Position numbers and translations under genes: made by a program. A DNA stretch of 64,000 nt from positions 1,736,001-1,800,000 of the forward strand of contig LVZA01000001.1 of the NCBI GenBank assembly GCA_023101505.1, written 5' to 3'. The notes beneath the pieces were generated by a model, which was not told where the DNA came from, searched no databases, and worked only from the letters and a program-made list of their open reading frames with translations. This DNA comes from Pasteurellaceae bacterium Pebbles2. Lineage in GTDB: Bacteria; Pseudomonadota; Gammaproteobacteria; Enterobacterales; Pasteurellaceae. Of the stretch, positions 29,951-39,989 are shown piece by piece. The stretch's first letter is position 1, and every line of letters begins with the position of its first letter.

Positions 29951-31627
29951 TTAACTGGCTAAATCTAACATTTCTTGTGCATTTGCCAGTGCGTTATCGG
30001 TGATTTTGCTACCACCGAGCAGACGAGCCAGTGCTTTTACTCGTTGTTGCGCCGAAAGTGCGGTCATTTTTGTTTCAGTTTTTTCATCTACAGTAAATTT
30101 CTCTACCACAAAATGATGATTACCATAACTTGCCACTTGCGGCAGGTGAGTAACACATAATACTTGGCATTTTGTCCCTAAACGGCGTAATAATTTGCCG
30201 ACCACACTCGCAGTCGCTCCGCTAATTCCCACATCAATTTCATCAAAAATTAAGGTTGGAATGGCACTTTTATCTGAAGTAAGCACTTGAATTGCCAATG
30301 CAATACGAGATAATTCGCCGCCTGATGCTGTTTTTGCCAAGGATTGTGCCGATTGCCCCAAGTTACTTTGCAAATTAAATTGCACATTATCTGCACCATT
30401 GCTGCCAATTTTGCCGTAATCAGTATTTAATTGGATAAAAAATTCGGCATTTTCCATTGCTAACTGTTTAATAGATTTAGTTACTTGCTCGGCGAGTTTT
30501 TTAGCTCCCTGTGCACGGCTTTGATTTAGTGCTTTTGCGGTTGCCTGCATTCTTTCTAAGGCTTGCTTTTCTTGTTCAATTAGTTCTTCTTCACTTTCAG
30601 AAAAATCAATAAGTTGTGTTAATTCTTGCTGTAAAGTGCGGTGGAAATCCACTAAGTTTTCAGGCGATACATAATGTTTTTTCGCTAAGTGAATAGCTTG
30701 GCTCATTCGGCCCTCAATTTCTTCAAGTAAATAAGGATCTTGGTCAATATCGGAAGATAAACTTTGCACTTCGCTTGCCGCTTCTTGCACTTGAATTAAG
30801 GCTTCTTGTAACATCGCTTGTACATCGCTATAACGTGGGTCAAGTTCGGCTAATTCGTCAATATATTGTGTAGCACGATAGAGCAAACTATCTGCGCTAA
30901 CTGCTTCATTTTCGCTTAGCAAACCGAGCACAGATTGGGATAATGACGTTAATTCTTCGCTATTAGAAAGACGTTTATGATCTTCTTCTAATTGAGTAAA
31001 TTCATCAGGCTGTAAATTAAATTCGTTTAATTCTTCGACTTGATATTGCAATAATTGGCGTTTGGCTTCGTTTTCTGCACATTTTTGTTTAAATTGTGCC
31101 ACTTGTTGCTGTAAAGATTTCCACTGGTGATAATCCTGTTTCATTTGTGTCAGCAAAGAGGCGTGAGCACAGAAATTATCAAGTGTTTGTAGTTGAAAAT
31201 CGGGTTTAAGCAATAATTGTGAAGCGTGCTGTCCATTTACGTGAATTAAGTGTGTACCTAATTCTTTGAGTAATGCAGCAGACACTGGTGTGCCGTTGAT
31301 AAAGGCTTTGGAACGCCCATCTTGATTAATAATACGACGTAAAATACAACTTTCAGGATTATCTTGATCTTCTAACTCATTGTTTTTTAACCATTCGCTA
31401 GCAGGGCTTTGCTTGGCAAGTTGGAATGTGGCACAAACATCTGCACGATCTTGTCCCTCTCTCAGCATTGAAAGTTCAGTGCGTTGCCCAAGGCACAACC
31501 CTAGAGCGTCAATCGCAATGGATTTCCCCGCGCCAGTTTCGCCTGTAATAACAGACATACCTTGCGATAATTCAATATCTAAATGGCGAACAATAGCAAA
31601 ATTATTAATCGTGAGTTGTGTCAACAT
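29951..31627 (-). CDS. recN: DNA repair ATPase RecN
   Basis: A 558-residue SMC-like ATPase. N-terminal Walker A is G-E-T-G-A-G-K-S. Then come long coiled coils (about 150-380) rich in Gln and Glu, and a C-terminal signature S-G-G-E-L-S-R-I-A-L-A-I-Q-V with Walker B L-I-F-D-E-I-D. It holds broken DNA ends together during double-strand break repair and is a typical SOS gene. LexA-like sequences lie just upstream. nadK and grpE adjoin it, as in many gammaproteobacteria. Confidence 0.95.
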   Translation of the reverse strand: MLTQLTINNFAIVRHLDIELSQGMSVITGETGAGKSIAIDALGLCLGQRTELSMLREGQDRADVCATFQLAKQSPASEWLKNNELEDQDNPESCILRRIINQDGRSKAFINGTPVSAALLKELGTHLIHVNGQHASQLLLKPDFQLQTLDNFCAHASLLTQMKQDYHQWKSLQQQVAQFKQKCAENEAKRQLLQYQVEELNEFNLQPDEFTQLEEDHKRLSNSEELTSLSQSVLGLLSENEAVSADSLLYRATQYIDELAELDPRYSDVQAMLQEALIQVQEAASEVQSLSSDIDQDPYLLEEIEGRMSQAIHLAKKHYVSPENLVDFHRTLQQELTQLIDFSESEEELIEQEKQALERMQATAKALNQSRAQGAKKLAEQVTKSIKQLAMENAEFFIQLNTDYGKIGSNGADNVQFNLQSNLGQSAQSLAKTASGGELSRIALAIQVLTSDKSAIPTLIFDEIDVGISGATASVVGKLLRRLGTKCQVLCVTHLPQVASYGNHHFVVEKFTVDEKTETKMTALSAQQRVKALARLLGGSKITDNALANAQEMLDLAS

Positions 31628-31635
31628 AAAAATCC

Positions 31636-31685
31636 CCTTTACTGTATAACATACAGTTTAAATCATAATTTATATACAGTAAAGG
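31636..31685 (-). promoter_or_regulatory. LexA-like operator region of recN
   Basis: Thirteen-base inverted arms CCTTTACTGTATA (31636-31648) and TATACAGTAAAGG (31673-31685) flank a further CATACAG. CTGTATAACATACAG resembles a LexA box but has seven rather than eight bases between CTGT and ACAG, and the distal CTGTATATAAAT is a good half site with a poor partner. The position directly before recN supports SOS control. The exact operator is uncertain. Confidence 0.5.
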
Positions 31686-31699
31686 TTTTTTTACATATT

Positions 31700-32620
31700 T
31701 TAGAAAAGTTTTTTTAACCAGCCAAGTTTTGAGCTTAACACATTGTAATAATTATAATTATGCAAGTGAAGCAGGCGCAATTTATGTGGGCTTTTTTGTA
31801 CTGTAATAATATCATCACTTGAAAATGAAAGGGGTAATTGACTGTCGCAATTAGCTTCCAGTTGTGGCACGGTGTAATCAGCAAAGCGCATCGAAATTTT
31901 GCTGTTGCCATCAATTACTAATGGGCGCGAAGAAAGCGTATGCGGAAACATTGATACAAGTGTGATTGCATTTAATTGTGGCGTTAAAATAGGGCCGCCA
32001 GCGGAAAGAGAGTAGGCGGTTGAACCTGTTGGTGTAGCGATAATCAAACCGTCAGAACGTTGTGAAAAGGCGAATTTATCGTTAATGTACACGTGGAAAT
32101 CGATCATATGCGCCACTTTAGCAGGGTGGATCACCACTTCATTAATCGCATTGCCTGCGCTGATAATTTTGCCCTCGTTTTCAATATTCACATCAAGCAA
32201 AAAGCGTTCTTCGACAAAAAACTCACCGTTCAAACAGGCTTGTAATTGAGTATAAGCATTTTTAGGGTCAATATCGGTTAAAAATCCTAAGTTGCCACGG
32301 TTAATGCCAATTAAAACAATGTCATATTTAGCCAAAATACGAGCGCGCCCCAGCATATTACCATCGCCACCAATCACAATAGCCAACTGTGCTTGTTGAC
32401 CAATTTGCTCAAGGCTTGCAATGTGTTCAGCAGGCAAATGCAAGGCTTGCCCCACTTCTTCTTCCACCAAAACCTGATAGCCACGCTCTAATAGCCACGC
32501 AAAAATATTTTTGTGCATTTGTAGCGTAATATCGTTGCGAGGTCGCCCCACCACACCAATCGTCTTGAAGTTAAGATGTAAGGGATTGATTTTATTCAGC
32601 TCTAATTCGGTTAATTCCAT
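31700..32620 (-). CDS. nadK: NAD kinase
   Basis: A 306-residue NAD kinase. It has V-I-G-G-D-G-N-M-L (GGDG phosphate-binding motif), [12 protein letters not shown] and [16 protein letters not shown] start it at the ATG at 32620. In-frame ATGs at 32653 and 32650 would add eleven or ten residues not seen in the family, and none of the three has a strong ribosome binding site. Divergent from grpE. Confidence 0.93.
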   Translation of the reverse strand: MELTELELNKINPLHLNFKTIGVVGRPRNDITLQMHKNIFAWLLERGYQVLVEEEVGQALHLPAEHIASLEQIGQQAQLAIVIGGDGNMLGRARILAKYDIVLIGINRGNLGFLTDIDPKNAYTQLQACLNGEFFVEERFLLDVNIENEGKIISAGNAINEVVIHPAKVAHMIDFHVYINDKFAFSQRSDGLIIATPTGSTAYSLSAGGPILTPQLNAITLVSMFPHTLSSRPLVIDGNSKISMRFADYTVPQLEANCDSQLPLSFSSDDIITVQKSPHKLRLLHLHNYNYYNVLSSKLGWLKKLF

Positions 32621-32746
32621 TATTAATTGACTTGAATTATTCAAAAACATCACTATATTACATCTAAATCATCTCAGCGCAAAGATTAACATTCAATAAT
32701 TCCTTTGCTACAATAAGTTTTAAGCTATTTTTGAACGGAGAAAACA

Positions 32747-33349
32747 ATGTCAGAACAAGAGAAGCAAAACCCAACAGATATCGAACAAGAAACTCAAAGC
32801 ACGGAAATTGAACAAGAAGAAGTGCAGGCAGAGCAAGTTGATGAAGAAGCCGTTGTGGTCGAACCATTAGAAGAAGCCATTTTGCGTGTGCAAGAATTGG
32901 AGCAACAACTTGTCGAAGCGAGCAAAAAAGAGCAAGAAATTCAACTGCGTGCCAGAGCCGAAATCGACAACATTCGTCGCCGAGCAGAGCAAGATGTTGA
33001 AAAAGCACATAAATTTGCGTTGGAAAAATTCTCAAAAGAATTGTTAAATGTGGTGGACAACCTGGAGCGCGGCTTAGCCGCATTAGATAGCGCTGTTACC
33101 GATGAAAAAACGCAAGCCTTAGTGGACGGCGTGGAAATGACACACAAAGAATTAATTTCTACATTGGCAAAATTCGGCGTGGAAGCCGTTGGCAACGTGG
33201 GCGAAACCTTTAATCCAGAATTGCACCAAGCCATTTCAATGCAACCAGCCGAGGGCTTTGAAAGCAATCAAATCACCGTGGTATTACAAAAAGGCTATTT
33301 ATTAAACAGCCGTGTAATCCGCCCTGCAATGGTAATGGTTGCAGCATAA
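32747..33349 (+). CDS. grpE: Nucleotide exchange factor GrpE
   Basis: A 200-residue co-chaperone of DnaK. The acidic, Gln/Glu-rich disordered N-terminus is followed by a long helix (about 45-95) and the C-terminal beta domain with [20 protein letters not shown] and [25 protein letters not shown] motif at about 32631 could be a heat-shock -35 element, but the matching -10 is weak. Confidence 0.96.
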   Translation: MSEQEKQNPTDIEQETQSTEIEQEEVQAEQVDEEAVVVEPLEEAILRVQELEQQLVEASKKEQEIQLRARAEIDNIRRRAEQDVEKAHKFALEKFSKELLNVVDNLERGLAALDSAVTDEKTQALVDGVEMTHKELISTLAKFGVEAVGNVGETFNPELHQAISMQPAEGFESNQITVVLQKGYLLNSRVIRPAMVMVAA

Positions 33350-33364
33350 TTTATTAATTTAAAA

Positions 33365-33409
33365 GAAAAACTGCGGTGTAAAAATGTTGAGTTTTTGCAC
33401 CGCAGTTTA
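33365..33409. terminator. Convergent terminator from paired variant uptake sequences
   Basis: AAAAACTGCGGTGTAAAAA pairs with TTTTTGCACCGCAGTTT between grpE and the RelA/SpoT-like gene. Both arms carry the AACTGCGGT variant, as at 12931-12977. Confidence 0.75.
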
Positions 33410-33412
33410 TCT

Positions 33413-33973
33413 TCACTTCACAAACTTCCGTTTGTATTTAATATGGCTTTGAATATTCTTCTCGGCATCTTTAAAATCCCAAACCTGTAATTCCCACGGA
33501 TAATAGAAATTACTCGAATTTTTGAAATAAATATGAATACCAATATATTCATCTTTATCTTGTAAGTACCAGTTTTTTAAGCCATATTTTTCCTGCCAGC
33601 TATCGAGATTTTCCATAATCTGTTCAACTACTTCGCTAGACACAATAATTCGAGCGCCGAAAATATCATTTAAAATACTATTAACAGGATAACCTTCGCT
33701 ACGTTGTTTGAAGCGTTCAATTTTATCCAAAATGGACTCAGATGTTTTTACTCGATAGAAATAAGGAATATCGTATAAATCTGCACGGAATAAATAATCA
33801 TTAATCGCTTCGTGTAAATTTAAACGATAGGATAAAATGTGATCGGTAGGTACTTTTGAAAATGTATGTTTTAAATTTACTTTCGGTACTTTTCCTGTTT
33901 CAAAATAATCTTGCGAAAAAGCAAGGTGCAATTTATTTATTTCATCAATTAAACGTTCGACTTTTTCTAGCAT
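33413..33973 (-). CDS. RelA/SpoT-like (small alarmone synthetase-type) protein
   Basis: A 186-residue soluble protein starting at the ATG at 33973, preceded by GAGAAG. It resembles the RelA/SpoT nucleotidyltransferase domain: Y-R-V-K-T-S-E-S-I-L-D-K-I (basic R-x-K nucleotide contact), D-I-F-G-A-R-I-I-V (catalytic Asp), E-Y-I-G-I-H-I-Y-F (in place of the usual G-Y-R-S-I-H) and W-E-L-Q-V-W-D (in place of E-I-Q-I-R-T, catalytic Glu kept). No hydrolase, TGS or ACT domain is present. It could make (p)ppGpp or another alarmone, or be a degenerate relative. The loss of the GYRSIH tyrosine and arginine is notable. Confidence 0.65.
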   Translation of the reverse strand: MLEKVERLIDEINKLHLAFSQDYFETGKVPKVNLKHTFSKVPTDHILSYRLNLHEAINDYLFRADLYDIPYFYRVKTSESILDKIERFKQRSEGYPVNSILNDIFGARIIVSSEVVEQIMENLDSWQEKYGLKNWYLQDKDEYIGIHIYFKNSSNFYYPWELQVWDFKDAEKNIQSHIKYKRKFVK

Positions 33974-34010
33974 TGTTAGCTTCTCAGTTATTATTTCACA
34001 GAAATATAAC

Positions 34011-34041
34011 AAAAAACGAGTGATTAAGCACTCGTTTTTGT
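34011..34041 (-). terminator. Terminator of pepA
   Basis: AAAAACGAGTG and CACTCGTTTTT form an 11-bp stem around ATTAAG, with a T-run on either strand. It sits just after the pepA stop. Confidence 0.88.
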
Positions 34042-34047
34042 TCGTAA

Positions 34048-35502
34048 TTACTTCACCTGATTAATCAAAAATTGCGTCAACAATCCAACAGGTCGTCCTG
34101 TTGCGCCTTTGTTTACACCTTGTAGCCACGCTGTGCCTGCGATGTCTAAATGTGCCCAGCGGTATTTTTTGGTGAAATTTGCTAAAAATGCACCCGCAGT
34201 GATTGCACCGCCCCAGCGTCCGCCGATGTTGGCAAGATCGGCGAAGTTTGATTTTAATTGCTCTTGATATTCCTCGCTTAACGGTAAACGCCACGCTTTG
34301 TCTTGGGTTTCAACAGATGCGTTGAACAAGGCTTCGGCTAATTCGTCGTCGGTGGAAACTAAACCGCTGTTGTGTTGCCCTAACGCCACCACGCAAGCGC
34401 CTGTTAGCGTGGCAACGTCGATAACACATTCAGGCTCGAAACGTTCCACGTAAGTGAGCGTGTCGCATAACACCAATCGTCCCTCTGCATCGGTGTTTAA
34501 GACTTCAACGGTTAAGCCGTTCATTGTGTCTAAAATATCACCCGGGCGGTAAGCATTGCCGTCGGGTAAATTTTCGCAACCTGCCAAAACGCCGATGACG
34601 TTCAATGGCAATTCCAGTTCAGCGAGGGCATTCATTACGCCGTAAACTGTGGCTGCACCGCACATATCATATTTCATTTCGTCCATTTCAGCCGCAGGTT
34701 TTAATGAAATACCGCCAGCATCAAAGGTTAAGCCTTTGCCCACTAATACAATCGGCTTGGCGTTCGGGTTTGGGTAATTTTTATATTCTAAAATCGACAA
34801 TTTGGCTTCATTTTGTGAGCCACGAGAAACCGCTAAGTAGGCGTTCATTCCTAATTCTGCCATTTCCTTTTCACCCAAAACGGTTGTGGTTAAAAGTGCG
34901 GTGCGTTTTTCTAAACTTTTTGCTTGCTCGCTTAAATAGGCTGGTGTGCAAATATTTGGTGGGCAATTTGCCACATCTTTGGCGAATTTTACCCCTAAAG
35001 CAATGGCACTTGCGTGTTGAACAGCACGTTCAGCTTGTGCGTCTTGGGCGTGGAAAATAACTTCTTGCAGCGGATTTGCATCGGCTTTTTGGCTTTTGAA
35101 TTGGTCGAACACATAGGCATCGGCAGCAATGGTTTCCAAGCCAAAGCGAATATTCCAATAAAGATCACGCTCTTTGATGTTTACTTCAGTCAAAGCATTA
35201 ACCACGATTTTTGCTTGGCTTTCTTTGGCTCGCTGAATGGCTTTTTGGGTGAGTTGTTTAAATTGGCGTTCGCTCATTTCGCCTTGTTTGCCTGCACCTA
35301 ATAAAACTAAACGCTGATTATTTTGTCGAAGAAAGGCGATTTCGCCAAATTTGCCTGAAATTTCACCGCACTTGATTAAGGCGGTGATCTCGCCTGCGTG
35401 GTCGAATTGTTGGGCGGTGGCAGAGAGTTCGCCGCCGTCAAAAATAACGGATAAAATCGTATCGGCACGAGAAAGTGCGGTGGGATTTGCTGAATATTTC
35501 AT
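34048..35502 (-). CDS. pepA: Leucyl aminopeptidase (M17)
   Basis: A 484-residue M17 dinuclear zinc aminopeptidase. Signatures: [16 protein letters not shown] (metal-binding Lys and Asp) and [10 protein letters not shown] (Asp/Glu ligands and Arg). The start at 35502 gives M-K-Y-S-A-N-P. An upstream frame extension to 35568 overlaps the likely promoter. Divergent from lptF. In enterobacteria PepA also binds DNA as a regulator, which cannot be judged here. Confidence 0.94.
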   Translation of the reverse strand: MKYSANPTALSRADTILSVIFDGGELSATAQQFDHAGEITALIKCGEISGKFGEIAFLRQNNQRLVLLGAGKQGEMSERQFKQLTQKAIQRAKESQAKIVVNALTEVNIKERDLYWNIRFGLETIAADAYVFDQFKSQKADANPLQEVIFHAQDAQAERAVQHASAIALGVKFAKDVANCPPNICTPAYLSEQAKSLEKRTALLTTTVLGEKEMAELGMNAYLAVSRGSQNEAKLSILEYKNYPNPNAKPIVLVGKGLTFDAGGISLKPAAEMDEMKYDMCGAATVYGVMNALAELELPLNVIGVLAGCENLPDGNAYRPGDILDTMNGLTVEVLNTDAEGRLVLCDTLTYVERFEPECVIDVATLTGACVVALGQHNSGLVSTDDELAEALFNASVETQDKAWRLPLSEEYQEQLKSNFADLANIGGRWGGAITAGAFLANFTKKYRWAHLDIAGTAWLQGVNKGATGRPVGLLTQFLINQVK

Positions 35503-35647
35503 TGTGTTTCCTACTGTCTTTATGATGAAAAATACGTTATTATATGCGACCAAATTTAAGTCGCACAAATTACCAAAAGTGCGGTCTAACTTAACGAATT
35601 TTTAAGAAATTGCAAGTGAAATCTTGCGGTGTAAATATAGGCATATT

Positions 35648-36748
35648 GTGATTTTAACTCGATATTTAACGAAAGAAGTGTTTAAAAGTCAGCTGGCGAT
35701 TTTATTTATTTTGCTACTGATTTTCTTTTCTCAACAGCTTGTGCGTGTGCTTGGTTCTGCGGCAAACGGCAAAGTGCCAGCGGATTTAGTGTTGTCTTTA
35801 TTAGGCTTGGGAATGCCTGCAATGGCGCAATTAATGTTGCCATTATGTTTGTTTATCGCCATTTTGCTTACTTTTGGGCGACTTTATGCCGAAAGCGAAA
35901 TTACGGTGATGCGAGCTGTGGGCGTGGGTTCTGGTCTGTTAGTGAAAGTAGTGTTATTGCTTTCGGTACTAACCGCAGGGCTGGCGGCTTATAACGCAAT
36001 GTGGCTGTCGCCTTGGTCGATTAAGAAACAGACGGAAATTGTGGAAGATGCCAAAGCAAACCCACGAATGGCGGCGTTGAGTTCAGGACAATTTATTTCA
36101 TCGGCGAATAATGATTTTGTTTTGTTTATCAATGAGATAAAAGATAATAAAATCAATGATGTATATATTTTCCAAATGAAGCCAACAAAGAATTTCAAGC
36201 CAGCAGTGATCACGGCAGAAACAGGCGAATTGAAGTCGTTACCAAATGGCGATCAAATTTTGAGTTTAGCGCAGAGCCAACGAGTTGAGGGAACAGCAGC
36301 ATTGCCTGATTTTAAAATCACAAATTTTGATGAATATCAGGCTTATCTAGGTTATCAAATGGCAGATTCCAAAGCCGCAGAAGCAGAAATGTTGACCTTT
36401 GCTGAATTGATGAATGCCAAATCCAAGCCTGCAAAAGCCGAATTCCATTGGCGTATAACCTTAGTTTTAGCTGTGCCATTAATGGCGTTGTTGGCTGTGC
36501 CGTTAAGCCGTGTAAATCCTCGTCAAGGCAGATTTGCCAAAATTTTACCCGCACTTTTACTCTATTTAATTTACTTTTTGGCACAAAGTTCACTTAAATC
36601 CGCAGGTGGTTCAGGCAAATTAGATGCAGGTTTGTGGATTTCATTGGTGAATGTGTTCTTTCTCGTGTTAGGCATTGTGTTGAATATTTGGGAAAGCCGT
36701 TTTATGCATCAAATTCGTTATGCGTTTAGCAAGTCAAAGGTGGCATAA
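35648..36748 (+). CDS. lptF: LPS export ABC transporter permease LptF
   Basis: A 366-residue inner-membrane protein. The GTG at 35648 is chosen because it gives [11 protein letters not shown] and exactly the length of E. coli LptF. A TTG at 35624 would add eight unrelated residues. It has six transmembrane helices, three at each end, around a periplasmic beta-jellyroll (about 130-260) that passes lipooligosaccharide to LptC and LptA. It works with LptG and LptB. lptG starts directly after its stop codon. Confidence 0.95.
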   Translation: MILTRYLTKEVFKSQLAILFILLLIFFSQQLVRVLGSAANGKVPADLVLSLLGLGMPAMAQLMLPLCLFIAILLTFGRLYAESEITVMRAVGVGSGLLVKVVLLLSVLTAGLAAYNAMWLSPWSIKKQTEIVEDAKANPRMAALSSGQFISSANNDFVLFINEIKDNKINDVYIFQMKPTKNFKPAVITAETGELKSLPNGDQILSLAQSQRVEGTAALPDFKITNFDEYQAYLGYQMADSKAAEAEMLTFAELMNAKSKPAKAEFHWRITLVLAVPLMALLAVPLSRVNPRQGRFAKILPALLLYLIYFLAQSSLKSAGGSGKLDAGLWISLVNVFFLVLGIVLNIWESRFMHQIRYAFSKSKVA

Positions 36749-37825
36749 ATGAAGTTAATGAACACCTTAGATCGTTACATTGGCAAAAGTATTTTAGGCG
36801 CAATTTTTGCCACTTTGCTCACGTTGGTTGGCTTGTCGGCAATTATCAAATTTGTCGAGCAATTTCGTTTGGTCGGCAAGGGCACTTATGATGTGTCTCA
36901 AGCGGTGATGTACACCTTGTTGACCGTGCCGAAAGATTTAGAAACCTTTTTCCCGATGGCGGCGTTGCTTGGTGCATTAATTGCGTTAGGGAATTTAGCC
37001 AGCCGTAGTGAATTGGTGGTGATGCAATCTGCAGGATTTTCTCGTCTGAAAATTGGACTTGCAGTAATGAAAACCGCCTTGCCTTTAGTTGTTCTCACGA
37101 TGATTATTGGCGAATGGGGCATTCCGCAAACCGAACAATATGCGAGAGATATGCGAGCAAAAGCGATGTCGGGCGGTTCGATTGCTTCGGTAATGAACGG
37201 CGTTTGGGCAAAAGACGGCAATGATTTTATCTTTGTTCGTCGTATTACTGATGAAGCAAAACTCAACGATATTTATATTTATCGCTTTAATGACGAGCGG
37301 AAATTAACCCAAGTGAGCCACGCTAATCAAGGCTTTTTTGCCAATGATGAATGGACGCTAAATAATTTGAATACGTCGGTGATTAGCGCAGAAAAAATTA
37401 TCACCAGTAATAAATTAACTGAAAAATGGAAAACAAATCTCACTCCCGATAAGTTAGGTATTGTGGCATTACGCCCAACGTCGTTATCAATTTCAGGTTT
37501 GTCGGATTATATTTATTTCTTAAAACAAACAGGGCAAGATAGCAAAAAATTTGAATTAACTTATTGGCGAAAATTATTCCAACCGATTTCTGTTGGAGTA
37601 ATGATGATGTTGGCACTGTCATTTATTTTCGGGCCTTTACGCAGTGTAACTGCAGGTGCACGAATTGTTACGGGGATTTGTTTCGGTTTCTTATTCTATG
37701 TGGTCAACGAAATTTTTGGACCGCTCAGCTTGGTTTATAGCGTGCCACCGCTGGCTGGCGCATTAATGCCAAGTGTAATGTTTTTGCTGATTACTTGGTG
37801 GCTATTAAGCCGTAAACGTGATTAA
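36749..37825 (+). CDS. lptG: LPS export ABC transporter permease LptG
   Basis: A 358-residue partner of LptF with the same plan of three helices, periplasmic jellyroll and three helices. It starts M-N-T-L-D-R-Y-I-G-K-S-I-L within its first residues. The ATG follows the lptF stop without a gap, indicating translational coupling. Required for moving lipooligosaccharide from the inner membrane to the cell surface. Confidence 0.95.
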   Translation: MKLMNTLDRYIGKSILGAIFATLLTLVGLSAIIKFVEQFRLVGKGTYDVSQAVMYTLLTVPKDLETFFPMAALLGALIALGNLASRSELVVMQSAGFSRLKIGLAVMKTALPLVVLTMIIGEWGIPQTEQYARDMRAKAMSGGSIASVMNGVWAKDGNDFIFVRRITDEAKLNDIYIYRFNDERKLTQVSHANQGFFANDEWTLNNLNTSVISAEKIITSNKLTEKWKTNLTPDKLGIVALRPTSLSISGLSDYIYFLKQTGQDSKKFELTYWRKLFQPISVGVMMMLALSFIFGPLRSVTAGARIVTGICFGFLFYVVNEIFGPLSLVYSVPPLAGALMPSVMFLLITWWLLSRKRD

Positions 37826-37867
37826 TTTTAGTCAAGAAAAATGACTAGAAAAGAAAGAAAAAGCAAA

Positions 37868-37899
37868 GAAAAAAGCGGATAGAAATATCCGCTTTTTTT
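37868..37899. terminator. Convergent terminator between lptG and proA
   Basis: AAAAAAGCGGATA and TATCCGCTTTTTT form a 13-bp stem with a GAAA tetraloop and T-runs on both strands. Confidence 0.9.
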
Positions 37900-37903
37900 A
37901 TGA

Positions 37904-39163
37904 TTAAGAGCGCACGGTATAATCGCCAGTCGCTACCCATTTATACGTGGTTAAGGCTTCTAAACCCATAGGGCCACGAGCGTGCAGTTTTTGCGTACTC
38001 ACCGCCACTTCTGCGCCTAAACCGAATTGCGCACCGTCAGTAAATCGAGTGCTGGCATTCACATAAACCGCTGCTGCATCAACTTGCGCCACAAATAATT
38101 GCGCCAGTTTTTGTGAAGAAGTCAAAATCGCTTCTGAATGTTGGCTGCCATATTCTTGAATATGTTCAATCGCTTGCACCAAATCTTTCACCACAATCAC
38201 ATTCAAATCTTTAGCAAGCCATTCTTGGCGTAATTGCTCGTCTTCGACTAAACTTACATCTGCACCAGCTTGTTGCAAAATCTCAAGTGCGCTGTGATCG
38301 GCGTGAAATTTCACTTGCTTCGCTTGCAAATGCTGCGCCAATTTTGGTAAAAATTCCGCTGCAATGCTTTCTTGCACAAGCAAAGTTTCTAGCGTGTTAC
38401 AGGTGCTAGGGCGTTGAGTTTTAGCATTCTCGATAACAAAAAGCGCCTTATTTTGATCCGCACTTTCTTCCACAAAAGTATGACAAACCCCGATACCACC
38501 GACGATCACTGGAATAGTCGAATGTTGCTTACACAAATTATGCAAGCCAGCCCCGCCGCGTGGAATAATCATATCCACATAGCGATCCAACTTCAGCAAT
38601 TCCATTACTAAAGCACGGTCAGGATCGGTAATCGCCTGCACAGCCGCTTTTGGCAAGCCTGCTTGCGCCAATGCCGATTGCACCACTTCCACTAAAATTT
38701 GGTTAGAAAATTGCGTTTCTTTGCCACCACGCAAAATCACCGCATTGCCTGTTTTCAAACAAAGGCTGGCGACATCAATGGTAACATTTGGGCGAGCTTC
38801 ATAAATCGTACCGATAACACCCAACGGCACTCGCACACGTTCCAACTTCAAACCGCTATCAAGCACGCCACCGTCAATTAATTTCCCCACAGGATCTGCA
38901 AGAGAAATCACGTGGCGCACATCATTGGCGATAGCTTTCAAACGGTCGGCAGTTAATAATAAACGGTCGATAATCGCTTCACTTAAGCCTGCTTGTTGAG
39001 CTATTTCAATGTCTTTTGCATTTGCCGCTAAAATGCGTTCTTGTTGCTGCTCTAATTGCTTGGCAATCGCTTGCAAAGCACGATTTTTTTCTTGTTGAGA
39101 AAGCTGAGAAAGCGCAAAAGCAGCTTGTTTAGCAGCTTTTCCCATTTCAATTAAATTTGTCAT
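37904..39163 (-). CDS. proA: Glutamate-5-semialdehyde dehydrogenase
   Basis: A 419-residue enzyme of proline synthesis that reduces gamma-glutamyl phosphate with NADPH. Visible are V-I-Y/T-E-A-R-P-N-V-T (here [11 protein letters not shown]), I-L-R-G-G-K-E and the catalytic Cys in [11 protein letters not shown]. The C-terminal [12 protein letters not shown] is intact. proB is not adjacent. holD lies upstream on the same strand. Confidence 0.95.
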   Translation of the reverse strand: MTNLIEMGKAAKQAAFALSQLSQQEKNRALQAIAKQLEQQQERILAANAKDIEIAQQAGLSEAIIDRLLLTADRLKAIANDVRHVISLADPVGKLIDGGVLDSGLKLERVRVPLGVIGTIYEARPNVTIDVASLCLKTGNAVILRGGKETQFSNQILVEVVQSALAQAGLPKAAVQAITDPDRALVMELLKLDRYVDMIIPRGGAGLHNLCKQHSTIPVIVGGIGVCHTFVEESADQNKALFVIENAKTQRPSTCNTLETLLVQESIAAEFLPKLAQHLQAKQVKFHADHSALEILQQAGADVSLVEDEQLRQEWLAKDLNVIVVKDLVQAIEHIQEYGSQHSEAILTSSQKLAQLFVAQVDAAAVYVNASTRFTDGAQFGLGAEVAVSTQKLHARGPMGLEALTTYKWVATGDYTVRS

Positions 39164-39205
39164 ATTTCCCTCGTTTGCATTTATTGTTATTTATTGATGA
39201 TAGGG

Positions 39206-39625
39206 TTAATCTTGTTTCAACGCCCCTTGAATGGCTTGCCATAACGAGCGTTTAGCGCTGGGATCTTGTTTTAATGTGGTCAAATCAGGGCTTTGCCACA
39301 AGCTAATGGGTCGCAAACAAAGCGGTAAAGTGCGGTCAATTTCTGACTGATTTTGCGATAGCAACCAATAATGACTATCTTGATTTACACGCAAATGCGC
39401 CGCTTGGTTAAAGTCGAGAAACAAACTGTCTTCAGGCGAAATTTCTGCACTACGTAACACATCTCGAACAAAAGGATCTTGCGCCAGCAATGGCGTTTCC
39501 GCCAACACAATCAAACGCACATTATCGCCCACAACAACATTCACCGCCCCTTTCAACGCATCAGGACGACGCAACCGCCATTGGCTAATACCCATTTGAT
39601 TTAAGAGAAGATCCTGTCTGTTCAA
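39206..39625 (-). CDS. holD: DNA polymerase III psi subunit
   Basis: A 139-residue protein recognised by the HolD N-terminal pattern L-N-Q-M-G-I-S-Q-W-R-L-R-R-P-D-A-L-K-G and the following V-R-L-I-V-L-A segment. Psi joins chi to the clamp loader and links it to SSB. It diverges rapidly, so lengths vary. It sits upstream of proA with a 42-base gap. Confidence 0.88.
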   Translation of the reverse strand: MNRQDLLLNQMGISQWRLRRPDALKGAVNVVVGDNVRLIVLAETPLLAQDPFVRDVLRSAEISPEDSLFLDFNQAAHLRVNQDSHYWLLSQNQSEIDRTLPLCLRPISLWQSPDLTTLKQDPSAKRSLWQAIQGALKQD

Positions 39626-39800
39626 ACTAAACTCTCATTTTTTATAAAAAGTGCGGTCATTTTAAGCGAGATTTTGGGTTTCGTAAATAGCTAAGGAATT
39701 TTCTGTTAGCTTAACGTTATTGATTAAAATTATAACGAATTGCTCAAAAAAAAAACAATGATAAAATGAAGCCCTTTATTATATTATTTATGGAGAAAAT

Positions 39801-39989
39801 ATGAATAAAATCGTTGAAGCCCTAATGGTAATGGTATCTGGGTTTGTTATGATAGTTACACCTGTTTTAATTCTTTATGCTATCTATAGAGATTTTGAAG
39901 CAGATAAATTTCTATGGGCTGTATTTGATTTATTTACTGTAATCGTAGGTGTTTTTCGTGGTGTTGGTTATTTATTTGGGTGGTTATAA
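39801..39989 (+). CDS. Small two-helix membrane protein
   Basis: A 62-residue hydrophobic protein with two likely transmembrane segments (about 8-28 and 40-60) separated by Y-R-D-F-E-A-D-K-F. A GGAG ribosome binding site precedes the ATG. Its stop codon overlaps the start of the next gene by one base (TAATG), so the two are translationally coupled and probably work together. I do not recognise the family. Confidence 0.7.
   Translation: MNKIVEALMVMVSGFVMIVTPVLILYAIYRDFEADKFLWAVFDLFTVIVGVFRGVGYLFGWL

Noticed and set aside
32625-32660. Heat-shock promoter for grpE
   Set aside because: CTTGAA is present but no good CCCCAT-like -10 follows at the right distance, so it is mentioned only under grpE.
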